Of a DNA stretch of 64,000 nt, positions 27,101 through 33,500 are shown in pieces. The notes under the pieces were generated by a model. That model saw only the letters and a program-made list of their open reading frames with translations. It made no database searches and was not told the DNA's origin. Both the position numbers and the translations under genes were made by a program. The DNA comes from Lithospermum erythrorhizon. Lineage: Eukaryota > Streptophyta > Magnoliopsida > Boraginales > Boraginaceae. Position 1 is the first letter of the stretch. Every line of letters begins with the position of its first letter. The stretch is taken from positions 54,430 through 118,429 of the forward strand of contig JADFUC010000904.1 in assembly GCA_019722365.1 (NCBI GenBank), read 5' to 3'.

Positions 27101-30100
27101 CATTTAATTAAATGCTATTTTGAATATAATACGATCTTAATAATCATATATGACCTTACAAAAAATTTAGCTAAGTTATTTCTTAACCAAAGAAAATCAT
27201 TATACAATTTAGGCTAAATTTAGAATGCATGAATTCTGAAAAATATTTGAATAGGCTAACAACTATTTCGAATAGGTACATGTGGGTGAGTTTTGCACCA
27301 TAACTTCAATCTTCTTTTTAGTCGCGAGCAAAACTATAATAGGTAAGCACAGAATGAAACATACATTATATATATATATATTACGCTTTATGAGTCATTT
27401 TTTAAATAATAAATACTTAGTGGATTAATATTTAATATAATAATCAATATTAATTAATTAAATAAAAATATGTCGCATCGTATTAATCTTCTCCATCCCA
27501 CACATCAACACCACTTCTTAAAGGAAATGCAGCTCCTTTATCTGCAAGCCTTGCAATTTTGGTATGCATCTCAGTTGTCTTATGCTTCCCAAAACAACCA
27601 AGCACAGATTTGATAGTAAATATCCTCTGACAGTGAGGTATCCACCCCATTCCTATCATCCAACTATTGGTCATACATTGTGAGGAATCTGACTTGTCCT
27701 TGCATGTGTACTGTCTCAACCGCTCATGATGGCACAACAATATGAAGTTTGAACAGAAACTCCAAATCAGTTCTCATCCACACCCTCCATTTAACTTGCA
27801 AGCAACAATTTAGCTTTAATGTTTTTTTCTCTCTAAAATTGGGCTCCCCTTATTTTATTTTTTCAAACTTTATCCTCCTTCCATTTTCATTCTGATCCCG
27901 TTCCAGGGTATAGGTATTAAGGGGTGTGTAAGGTTGAAGATAATGTATTTTATTTTTATTTTTATTTAATTAATTAAAATTGATTATTGTATTAAACATT
28001 GACCCAATTAAGTGTTTATTTTAAAATATGAAACATAAAGAGTATAATATATAATATTATAATATATATATAATATCTGTTTACACTTGGGATTTCTGAT
28101 ATAATGGAGTTCAGTCTTGAAATATATTTTCTAAAAATTCAGTGTAAAAATCACCACAGTATATTTGAATGGTTGGAGACTAGTGTATTGAAATATTCTG
28201 AATGAAATTTGTACAAAATTTAATATAAAGTGAAAGAAACTTATTTACACTTTTTAATATGGAGGGATCATATCAAAAGATAATAGACTTAGATAATTCA
28301 TACTACACAATTATATGTTGCCATTTTATATGTTAATAATAACAATATATTTAGATAAGATTAATTTAGGATCAATATTTTTATTTGATAAATTAAACAA
28401 CATTATTAAATTGGAATGGATGTAAGTAGTCGGGTCTAACGAACCGGGCCGGGCCAGCCCGTTAAGGAATTAATGGACCCATATTCGGCCAATGGCCCCC
28501 TTTTAAAAGAAACGGCGGGCATAACGGTAGTTAATTTAACTTTAGGTGGGTTTTGAGCGGGCTCACAGATTCAGCAACATACGTCGTTGAGCCAGAGCAA
28601 TAGTGGTGACATATGTTAGCATTATACTAATCATATGCTTAATACAATTTACTTAAATATAAGATTGTATGTAAATTCTTTTAATTCATGACATATTATA
28701 CAAGTTGCTTAATGTTTCTTCAAAAATATTAAAAATACAATTACATTAACATATTATTCTTTTAAATAATAAAATATTAAATTATTTTTAAACAATATAT
28801 TGATGCATCTAATGCTTTTATTCATATATTAGTGAATCTTATATTATTCCATCAGAACATTATCTTTATACTAAATACTTTCATAGAATATATCAAATAA
28901 TACCAAATCTATCAATATCTTGAAATAGTTTTTAATTAGAAATATGTTTTATTATTTGAAGGATAATATATTATTGCAATACTAAATAACTTTCATGATT
29001 TAAATAGAATCATTTTAATTATTTCTTGAAATAGTCTTTAATTACAAATATGCTTTATTATATAAAGGATAATATATTATTGAATCTTATCCTTTTATTT
29101 ATATATTATTTGAAACTAAATAACTTGATAATTATTATACACAAATCAACATATCATCAATTTGGTACAATTACAAGCTTACAGTTCTACCATAAGTTTT
29201 AAGGTTCAAATTTCACCATTATCACATTTATTTTTGATACTAATATGTGCTAAGCCTAGTATCCACAAAATTTTAGGCCAAATTAATAAATAGCCTGCCG
29301 CTTAAGCAAACGGCCCAATACATCGGATCCGATTGTTGGACACCTCTAGATGTAAGGAGTATTTATTTGACTGACCTTCACGGGATAATGGCAAAGAAGG
29401 GGAAGTTTACTGAAATCACCCGTCTGCTCATACAGAAGTGCATCCAATGGACAGCTTGAGATGCTATAGAATATGCATATTAACGTGTGATATTAATAAT
29501 TGAGATAACCCACAAGGAAACATATTTATTGATAGATAGCGAAAGCATATAGTTGTCATTTTGAAATTATCACATATAGGCTATAGCATATCACTAGCCG
29601 AAAATGGTTGGCTTGTGTTCAACCCGCGATGCCTTCTAGACAATGACGGTAAATTAAAACTTGGTTGATATAAATTATGAGGGAATATTGGTATAGTTAA
29701 TAGACAAGAAACTACATAATAAATTTGTCGGCAAAATGAATTAAAATTGATATACAATACAAGTTGATGTCAGTATACTACAGGAAAACGATATAGAATC
29801 CATCACTTCTAGCTATTTTGACAGATGTATGTACGGATGATAGACTAATTTGGTCATTTTTTATTGGGATTACTTATTGGAAGTGTAAAGTTTTTCGGGT
29901 GTATTAATAAGGTTGTGTATGTGCTTTATTTATCTATAACGATCAATTGGTTTTAGTATTGTTCTTATGGACTCTTGGCATGATACCAAAGTCAGTCTTA
30001 TTGTTAATAAGCTCAAGTGTAAACTCCATATATATGGTCCAAGTGGAACGGGTGACACGTACGAAAGGCTATTGAGACTCAATTCTAAATTGATTATACA

Positions 30101-31593
30101 ACATTCGAATATATTAATGAAGTCCTGAATTTCGGACCCCACAAACTCTTAGAAATTTTTATCCTAATAAGTCTTGATTTAAGCATTGAGAGTATACTAA
30201 AAGCATAGCATCATGTCTGAAATATTAGCATGAAATCTAGTTTTATGTTGTAGTCGTAATAATAAGCATAGCATCATGTCTGAAATATATTTATGCATGC
30301 ACATGTAACTAAAAGCTATACTCGCCACAACAAAAATATATATACTCAATTCGTTCAAATAAACAGATGTGAAAAGTCGTTATTGTAGCTAAAAAATACT
30401 TCGCCCGTGCAAAATTATACTTGCTTTTTTAGTTTTTCGTAGTTGAATTTTGACAACGGATATTTTATTTATATTTTTATAATATTTTATGAAAATATAT
30501 CGATGGAAAAAGAATTTGAAATGTATTTTTTTATTAATACATTTTTCATAAAATATTATAAAATACAAACTAAAAATCTACGATCGAAAGTTCAACTACG
30601 AAAAAGTGAAAAAAATTAGTGGATAATCGTTGTGAGATGAAGAATATAATATGTAGCAGCGATAAAAAATACTCCCTTTCAATAATATATGTATATACAA
30701 TACATAAATAATACGATTATTATTACCCAATATGTTTATATATTAAGAAAACAAGATAACAGTAAAATGAAGTTGTCGTTTACTCCTAGATAGTTTAAGT
30801 ATTACAAGTTAGTTTTCGAAAGTTGTACACAAATATTCCATATTCGTCCTTAAATATTACATTTGTTATTGTTTTTAACATCCACATTCTCGGACCGTAT
30901 ATACTAGAATATTTATACCTCCAAAAAGTAATATGAAACAATGTAACAATCTAAGATTTTAATTCCAACTTGCTTGATTCCAATATCTGGAACCAAATCG
31001 ATAACATAACACCAAAGCAAGACTACTGTATGCTAGATATCAAAAGGAATTCAAGCTAAATTAAAAGAATATATACTTGAAAGTTGAAACTTGAAACTCA
31101 TAAAATACATGTTCAAGTTCATAATAAGAAAACATATATAAATAATATAACGTCATTACAAAATATGATATAATAGAACTTGTCCTGAAAAAAGATGAAA
31201 TAACTAAATTCCATTTAAAATGGGATGAATTATCAATTAAGTGTAGTATTCTTACTTGTCATGGGCAGGAGAAAGCATAGCCACCCAATGTCTATCGGAA
31301 GGTTTCAAAACTCCTCCAACGTTAACAGTAACATATTCATCATCTGAAAGAGTGGGATTCCTTGAGCTTATATTGATATAAACGTAGGGGCTTGAATCAG
31401 GACACTCAGTCAAGTCTCTTCTATTTATCGTTCGAAATTGTTCCGATATTCTTGTGTAATTTCGGAGCTCAAGTGTGGCTTTATTTATTGCAGTTGAGTA
31501 TATAGATGAAGAAGAACATGAAAAGCATAACCTAACGAAGATAAAGCAAATGAAGAAAAATATGTATTGTCCTTCAATCTTGAGATACTTCAT
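3145..31593 (-). CDS. Purple acid phosphatase, PAP1/PAP27-like group, 13 exons
   Basis: Predicted secreted metallophosphoesterase of the plant purple acid phosphatase family; large group often named 'probable inactive purple acid phosphatase 1/27' or PAP-type nucleotide pyrophosphatase. Exons on the minus strand: 31593-31256, 29463-29376, 26104-25838, 24513-24405, 17830-17716, 16788-16656, 16438-16247, 15041-14961, 14456-14389, 7641-7542, 7466-7278, 7031-6951, 3201-3145. All introns are GT-AG and all phases agree, giving 1818 nt (605 residues plus TAA). Seen in order: signal peptide (1-26), N-terminal PAP domain (about 90-310), then the metallophosphatase motifs GDMG (Asp335), GDISY (377-380), GNHE (Asn410), GHRP (His465) and GHVH (His505, His507). 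All five PAP metal-ligand motifs are present, so 'inactive' is only a family name. The 5' part of exon 8 (about 30-35 residues after GNHERD) is missing beside a LINE fragment. The gene may therefore be a damaged allele or pseudogene, although the frame stays open. Family assignment is very sure; function of this copy is uncertain. Confidence 0.93.
3600..4130. other. AT-rich intronic DNA with ATT/AAT microsatellite
   Basis: Part of PAP intron 12. A run of ATT units (about 3856-3875) followed by AAT units gives local self-complementarity. The left edge has a GGACCTGTTTGTTAAAA motif typical of TIR-element ends, but no matching end was found. Confidence 0.4.
4130..5560 (-). pseudogene. Ty1/copia SIRE-type gag remnant in PAP intron 12
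   Basis: Read on the minus strand, frames give the gag N-terminus (RPPQLDGSNYAYRK), a mid block (TAKEGWETLVCVFKGTHKA, MKEEETII), a block with VNHISIMKVDELIGSLITF, and a CX2CX4HX4C zinc knuckle followed by PTFSQKK. The knuckle carries an in-frame TAA between its first two cysteines, and several frameshifts separate the blocks, so it is dead. The same blocks occur in the same order in the plus-strand copy at 55.9-57.4 kb. Lineage call (SIRE/Maximus) rests on the KVDELIGSL and PTF motifs. Confidence 0.75.
5561..6650. other. Non-coding intronic DNA, retrotransposon leader or LTR remnant
   Basis: Lies directly upstream (minus-strand sense) of the gag remnant and contains a TGTTGGAACACG start at about 5580, so it may be leader or LTR sequence. 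No coding domain and no paired LTR could be defined. Confidence 0.3.
6657..6900. mobile_element. Stowaway-type MITE, 244 bp
   Basis: Left end CTCCCTCCATCCCACAAAG, right end (reverse complement) TCCTCGATTTCACAAAC, both running into ATTGTCCACTTTT, flanked by TA on each side. The interior carries the ATAATATTTTAT / ATCAATGGAAAGAG block seen in the 246-bp copy at 30399-30644. Size, TIR and TA duplication fit Tc1/mariner Stowaway elements. Located in PAP intron 12, 50 bp from exon 12. Confidence 0.8.
6951..7031 (-). CDS. PAP exon 12 (81 nt)
   Basis: Encodes VEGWSLRRISEYGYARVHAS and KKELKLE, the conserved C-terminal region. Acceptor TTAATAG|G, donor GAG|GTCAGA, phase 0. A Stowaway MITE ends about 50 bp downstream of the donor. 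Confidence 0.93.
7278..7466 (-). CDS. PAP exon 11: motif V (GHVH)
   Basis: Encodes VDIVLFGHVHNYERTC and later YSAPIHAVIGMAGFSLDDFP. This is the fifth metal-ligand motif followed by the conserved HAVIGMAG strand. Intron 10 is only 75 bp. Donor ATT|GTAAGA, phase 0. Confidence 0.95.
7542..7641 (-). CDS. PAP exon 10: motif IV (GHRP)
   Basis: Acceptor ATTTACAG|G completes the glycine codon; the exon then reads HRPMYSSNKGNIF and ends EPLLMENK. It carries the fourth metal-ligand motif. Donor AAA|GTAAGA, phase 0. It is separated from exon 9 by a 6.7 kb intron holding an LTR retrotransposon. Confidence 0.93.
7944..8915 (+). repeat. 5' LTR (approximate) of degenerate retrotransposon
   Basis: Direct repeat of about 12481-13440, colinear over roughly 0.95 kb, including AAAATTTATTAAAATATAATT and CCTAAATTTAATGTGAAACC. 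A TATA box CTATAAATAG lies at 8471, in the same relative place as in the partner. Starts near TGATGATTG; exact borders, primer-binding site and target duplication not resolved. Confidence 0.7.
8916..12480 (+). mobile_element. Interior of degenerate LTR retrotransposon in PAP intron 9
   Basis: 3.6 kb between the two LTR-like repeats. I could not recognise gag, protease, reverse transcriptase, RNase H or integrase in any frame, so it is either a large non-autonomous derivative or too decayed to read. It is less AT-rich than the surrounding intron. The open frames present are short and lack family motifs. Confidence 0.55.
11688..11955. repeat. Three diverged palindrome-bearing repeats
   Basis: TTAATTCTC...GAGAATTAA hairpins (loop about 8-10 nt) occur at about 11690, 11760 and 11920. 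Each is followed by AATGNGATCTNNACA-like sequence and AACATGTAATACATC-like blocks. They lie inside the retrotransposon interior. Confidence 0.6.
12481..13440 (+). repeat. 3' LTR (approximate) of degenerate retrotransposon
   Basis: Partner of the repeat at 7944-8915, with TATA box TATAAATAG at 13010. Many substitutions and small indels separate the two copies, implying an old insertion. Both copies share the TCGATTAATTAT block near their right ends. Confidence 0.7.
13441..14388. other. Intron 9 remainder, no recognised gene
   Basis: Holds a 69-codon plus-strand frame (13940-14149) without recognisable domains and no clear repeat structure. Ends at the donor of PAP exon 9. Confidence 0.4.
14389..14456 (-). 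CDS. PAP exon 9 (68 nt)
   Basis: Encodes FEWMSKDMASVDRSKTPWLI and FTG, the helix and strand leading to motif IV. Acceptor GATCTGTAG|T, donor GG|GTAAGC, ending in phase 2 inside the glycine codon of GHRP. Confidence 0.92.
14596..14936. mobile_element. hAT-like MITE in PAP intron 8, about 341 bp
   Basis: Flanked by the 7-bp direct repeat TTTGTTA (14589-14595 and 14937-14943). The interior is rich in TTCGGCTCGAG-type subterminal motifs in both orientations, typical of plant non-autonomous hAT-type elements. Terminal repeats are weak, so superfamily is tentative. Confidence 0.55.
14961..15041 (-). CDS. PAP exon 8, 5'-truncated at a LINE junction
   Basis: Encodes PWFSIEQASVHFTIISTEHD and on to GSEQ, with donor CAG|GTAACT. 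In the family this exon should begin about 30-35 residues earlier, with a tyrosine/serine-rich and Gly-Gly-Glu-Cys-containing stretch. That part was not found anywhere between 14457 and 16246. The exon instead abuts LINE sequence at about 15042, where ACCTCTAG|CC can act as an acceptor and would join to exon 7 in phase 0. Coding identity is certain; use of this acceptor is inferred. Confidence 0.8.
15042..16197 (+). mobile_element. L1-type LINE fragment (RT C-terminus to RNase H)
   Basis: Plus-strand frames, with several frameshifts and stops, give TFPFMYL, then GGQIVLIQSVLAIMPLYLM, then IFNKFLWKGLSRGVHWTSWK, and at 16095-16185 an RNase H start (WTLKLNAYGSTRSNQGSSGG). These are the C-terminal reverse transcriptase and RNase H regions of plant L1-like ORF2. 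Both ends are truncated and there is no poly(A) tail, so this is not a simple insertion. It sits antisense inside the PAP gene, where the start of exon 8 should be. Confidence 0.85.
15541..15715 (+). repeat. Tandem duplication inside the LINE fragment
   Basis: A unit beginning TACTTATGGCTGGGGAAGA starts at 15541, 15627 and (partial) 15697, giving spacings of 86 and 70 bp. The first two units are nearly identical over about 70 bp, so the duplication is younger than the decay of the LINE. Confidence 0.85.
16247..16438 (-). CDS. PAP exon 7: motifs II and III (GDxxY, GNHE)
   Basis: Encodes PGSPSVVEAV, then SIFHIGDISYATGFLVEWDF, then IGNHERD. This supplies the second and third metal-ligand motifs. 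Acceptor AAATTTGTAG|C; donor GAT|GTTAGT, phase 0. The family boundary after GNHERD falls at the same place. A LINE fragment starts within about 50 bp downstream of the donor. Confidence 0.92.
16656..16788 (-). CDS. PAP exon 6: motif I (GDMG)
   Basis: Encodes SDSSGWSDEITFKTPPAGG and then LAYGDMGKAPLDSSIEHYIQ, giving the first metal-binding motif. Acceptor AATTTCAG|T completes the serine codon from exon 5; donor CAG|GTCACA is weaker but in phase 0. Confidence 0.93.
16789..17715. other. PAP intron 5, no further gene
   Basis: Mostly AT-rich intronic sequence. The only oddity is a GC-richer patch at about 17385-17470 in which GAGGTCGGGAC occurs twice, perhaps a small repeat remnant. Confidence 0.5.
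17716..17830 (-). CDS. PAP exon 5 (115 nt)
   Basis: Encodes NSILPSPAKDFGWHDPGYIH and continues to YKYG. The acceptor has a clear pyrimidine tract (CTCTGTTGCCCCCC) ending CTATTGTAG|A, and the split codon with exon 4 gives DMCNS. Donor AG|GTAAAT, phase 2. FGWHDPGYIH is a family signature just before the catalytic domain. Confidence 0.93.
17900..18612. mobile_element. Mutator-like MITE, 713 bp
   Basis: Long terminal inverted repeats of more than 100 bp: both ends read GGCTAATTG and share TTAATTTT and TAGGTCCTT further in. A perfect 9-bp target duplication ATTAATTTA flanks it (17891-17899 and 18613-18621). Long TIRs with 9-bp duplications are the hallmark of Mutator-type elements. No transposase is encoded; the interior has a G-rich block at 18135-18260. 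It begins 61 bp upstream (gene sense) of the exon 5 acceptor. Confidence 0.85.
18955..19790. repeat. Region rich in TTCGGCTCG-type subterminal motifs
   Basis: Repeated GAGCCGAGCCGAAC and GGTTCGATTCGACTC-like motifs in both orientations, as in subterminal regions of plant hAT-like MITEs. CCCCACACCTTTA at 19139-19151 could be a reversed element end. Target duplications were not found, so boundaries are approximate and may cover more than one element. Confidence 0.4.
19791..22129. other. Intron 4, AT-rich, no recognised gene
   Basis: Only short AT-driven open frames without domains or family motifs. Probably old decayed repeats. Confidence 0.5.
22130..22880 (+). repeat. Diverged copia-type LTR, possibly solo
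   Basis: Colinear with the LTRs at 41494-42395 and 53290-54255: shares TCTGATGATGTTGAATTATAT, an ATGAAATTAAA block, AATTGATTATGTC, the TCTATAAATAGACG promoter-like box and a GCCTCC...CC stretch after it. No partner LTR or gag-pol nearby. It lies inside PAP intron 4. Confidence 0.5.
22881..24400. other. AT-rich intronic DNA with TA microsatellites
   Basis: No gene. Two long TA dinucleotide runs lie at about 24100-24122 and 24139-24184, separated by 16 bp. Otherwise nothing recognised. Confidence 0.6.
24405..24513 (-). CDS. PAP exon 4 (109 nt)
   Basis: Encodes MRLTWVSGDKAPQQVQFGGG and continues to the family residues NDMC. Acceptor TGATGCAG|A, donor A|GTAAGT, ending in phase 1. The LTWVSGD strand is characteristic of the PAP N-terminal (fibronectin III-like) domain. 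It is followed on the minus strand by the 6.6 kb intron 4. Confidence 0.93.
24800..25044. mobile_element. Stowaway-type MITE, 245 bp
   Basis: Left end CTTCCTTCGTTTTAATTTA and reverse-complemented right end TTCTCTCCGTCTCAATTTA, flanked by TA on both sides (24798-24799, 25045-25046). Length and TIR type match Stowaway elements. Located in PAP intron 3. Confidence 0.8.
25155..25693. mobile_element. TIR element (unclassified MITE), about 540 bp
   Basis: Left end GATCTGTTTGGATTGGTAGA followed by TTTGGATTTG, mirrored at the right by reverse-complement GTCTGTTTCGATGGATGGAT then TTGGACTTATGG. Encodes nothing. The target duplication was not certain, so the superfamily is left open. Confidence 0.6.
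25838..26104 (-). CDS. PAP exon 3 (267 nt)
   Basis: Encodes AQYVRNDPGYLNCSKKEC and then the conserved stretch with LYGHLSSTDSSGTS. Acceptor TTTGTGGCAG|G and donor TCG|GTATGT are both good. Phase 0 to phase 0, 89 codons. It lies in the N-terminal beta-rich domain of plant PAPs. Confidence 0.94.
26105..28418. other. PAP intron 2 (part), no recognised gene
   Basis: AT-rich. A 85-codon minus-strand frame at 27483-27740 has balanced, coding-like composition but I do not recognise it. Repeated ACTCATTGTATGTG/GATATCATT-like blocks at about 26305 and 26555 suggest a local duplication. Confidence 0.4.
28427..29348. mobile_element. Non-autonomous hAT element, 922 bp
   Basis: Flanked by a perfect 8-bp target duplication GATGTAAG (28419-28426 and 29349-29356), the hAT length. 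Ends read TAGTCGGGTCTAACGAAC and, reverse-complemented, TAGAGGTGTCCAACAATC (about two thirds identical), with GGGCCGGGCC-type subterminal motifs. The interior is AT-rich with no transposase. The right flank lies 19 bp from the last base of PAP exon 2. Confidence 0.85.
29376..29463 (-). CDS. PAP exon 2 (88 nt)
   Basis: Too short for an ORF caller; recognised from the family segment SSCPLDALLYEQTGDF followed by LCHYPVK. Acceptor TTCTATAG|C restores the phase-2 codon from exon 1 and gives SPAHDNISSCPLD, matching the family. Donor AAG|GTCAGT, phase 0. An hAT-type MITE ends 20-27 bp beyond this donor. Confidence 0.92.
30185..30285. repeat. Short direct duplication
   Basis: GCATAGCATCATGTCTGAAA occurs twice, about 60 bp apart (near 30204 and 30267), within PAP intron 1. 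No element structure is attached to it. Confidence 0.7.
30399..30644. mobile_element. Stowaway-type MITE, 246 bp
   Basis: Left end CTTCGCCCGTGCAAAATTAT, reverse-complemented right end TTCTTCATCTCACAACGATT, flanked by TA at both sides. The core ATAATATTTTATGAAAATA with the inverted copy downstream could fold into a long hairpin. Same family as the copy at 6657-6900. Located in PAP intron 1. Confidence 0.8.
31256..31593 (-). CDS. PAP exon 1: signal peptide and N-terminal region
   Basis: Start chosen at ATG 31593 because the hydrophobic run YIFFFICFIFVRLCFSC follows ten residues later, as in a secretory signal peptide. In-frame ATGs at 31617 and 31656 would lengthen it; the latter is only 15 nt from the TATA box and so probably untranscribed. 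The exon carries the family segment ending WVAMLSPAHD and N-glycosylation sequons (NYT, NIS). It ends in phase 2 at a strong donor, AA|GTAAGA. Confidence 0.92.
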
Positions 31594-31670
31594 TGCTGAT
31601 AAAATAGGACGAACCATATGGACGTGCATAAATAACACAAGAAATTCAGATGACAAAGTTGTTAATACGG

Positions 31671-31681
31671 AGTATATATAG
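31671..31681 (-). promoter_or_regulatory. TATA box of the PAP gene
   Basis: On the minus strand the sequence reads CTATATATACT, about 80 nt upstream of the chosen ATG (31593). Transcription would then start near 31640-31650 with a short 5' leader. Position and sequence fit a plant TATA box; use is inferred. Confidence 0.6.
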
Positions 31682-31959
31682 ATTTCCTTTTCCTTTTTTT
31701 CTTTTTTTAATTTGGCGTGTTCAGAGTAAATTAATATATTTCAAATGTGAATTCATTATTCATATGATAGTTAACAAGACTACTAGCATATTAAACTAAT
31801 AGTGAAGCAAATCATTATAATTAGTTATTGTAATGCAAAGAAAGCTTTTATTATTTATAAAATTAATAAAACCCCTTGGTGAAATCTTCGATGTACAAAT
31901 GATTTATCAGAAAGCGATTGAGGTTATTTATCGATATAGTTTTCTCACTATGTATGTTG

Positions 31960-33500
31960 ATCTTCTGATTATGGGCGGATGATATGGACTCGAGCTGATT
32001 TGAGCTTTGGTCTTGATTGAGATATGTGTCCTGGAGAGGGTCTAGGAGGAGATCTTGATTTTTGACTTGGATATGGTCGAGCGGATCATGCTAGCCTTGA
32101 TCGCGTGGTTGTATGAAGCGATCGTTTGTCTTTGGATTTGAGACTTTATGATATAGTGCAATTTGGTATAGACTTGACCCTCTTGATTTAGGCATTTGGT
32201 GTATACTTGAACACTTCTAGATTTGAGACAAACTCGTATAGACTTGACCACCACTATTCTAGTTTGGGCGGTGGTGTAGACTTGGGCCTTCCTCGACTTG
32301 GCGGGTTAGTGTGAGGCATGGAATATGGTCTTGCTTGAGGATGCTTGAGTTTGCCATTAATAGGCTATCACTTGGATTCGGGAGTTTTAGTAGCGTGGTC
32401 TTGAATTGCATGAACATGAGCAATTTGGTGCTCGGCCCGATGAGGCACAGCATCTTTCCTTGTACGTCTTGGATAAGAAGGAAAGCGAGAATGCATGACT
32501 TGTTACACCCTTGATTTACTACACGGGCACCCATGACGTATTCCTCTTGTTTGATTTGAATATTTGGTAATATTTCGATCGTTAATAACATACAGCCCAC
32601 GGCCTTGTAGGAGTTGGTGCGTTATTAAGAATGATGGTGACTCACTGACGATACGAGTGCTTCCGACACGTTTTAATCTGTTCGCGTGCTCAGCATTTAA
32701 AATTAGGTAGCCCATGCAAAATTACTCCGTGTCAGCGCGGCAACAATGGTTCTTATAGGATGAGCTTCGAAAAAGAAGATGCATCTTGATGATGGGTAGT
32801 ACCGTCGAATCATATCAAACATATGCCTTGCTTGCTTGCTTTACCTTGGCATTTTTTGCGGTCAGTATTCCTTTTGGCCAAATACTCGGCCTCCTCGTTG
32901 AGCCACAACCATCTAGGACCGTACCATCCGTGAGATTTTAGAGGTGACACATGCATTTCGAGGTGTCCCGCTGTGCCCTTGTAACATAGTTCCCAGCAGT
33001 TAGGACGGCTCGCTCGATCATTGCGGGCGGGCGTTTAAATTTGATGGTTGGGCAGCACGGGTCTTTCGACGCGTTTTGTCACCCAACATCTGAGAAACTT
33101 CGAATTGGGTCGCTATCGCAGGAACTACCCATTAACCGAAACCTTGTTTATGATGGGTTAGCATAGGATGAACTTCAGAAAGAAGTGCGTCTTGATGATA
33201 TGATGAATCTGCGTCAAATCCATATCAAACATATCCCTTTTGGCAGCATACGCGCGCTTTACGCACGCGTACATTTTGCGATTGAATTATTACCGTTCTG
33301 TCGTCTTCGGTGTTTATTACACGAAGCTGACTGCCTTTATTGTAGTATTAGGGCGCTTTATTAGCTGGTTGCGGTCTTTAGTGATCCTTTTGATTTGGTA
33401 GCCGGTGATCTTTTGTCTAGAATGCTTGACCCGGCCCATTGGCGCGCGAGTTAAGATCATTAACAACACGCACGAGTCACTGTCGATGGATAAAAACATA
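31960..33500. repeat. Degenerate LTR-type repeat with internal tandem duplication
   Basis: 31980-32480 is built from GACTTG/GATTTG-rich short units, as is 37550-37980. 32600-33060 and 33060-33480 are two diverged tandem units: AGGATGAGCTTCGAAAAAGA at 32759 matches AGGATGAACTTCAGAAAGAA at 33168, each followed by CATATCAAACATAT. TTGTTACACCCTTGATTTAC at 32499 resembles the start of many plant gypsy LTRs. No coding domain was found. Confidence 0.45.
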
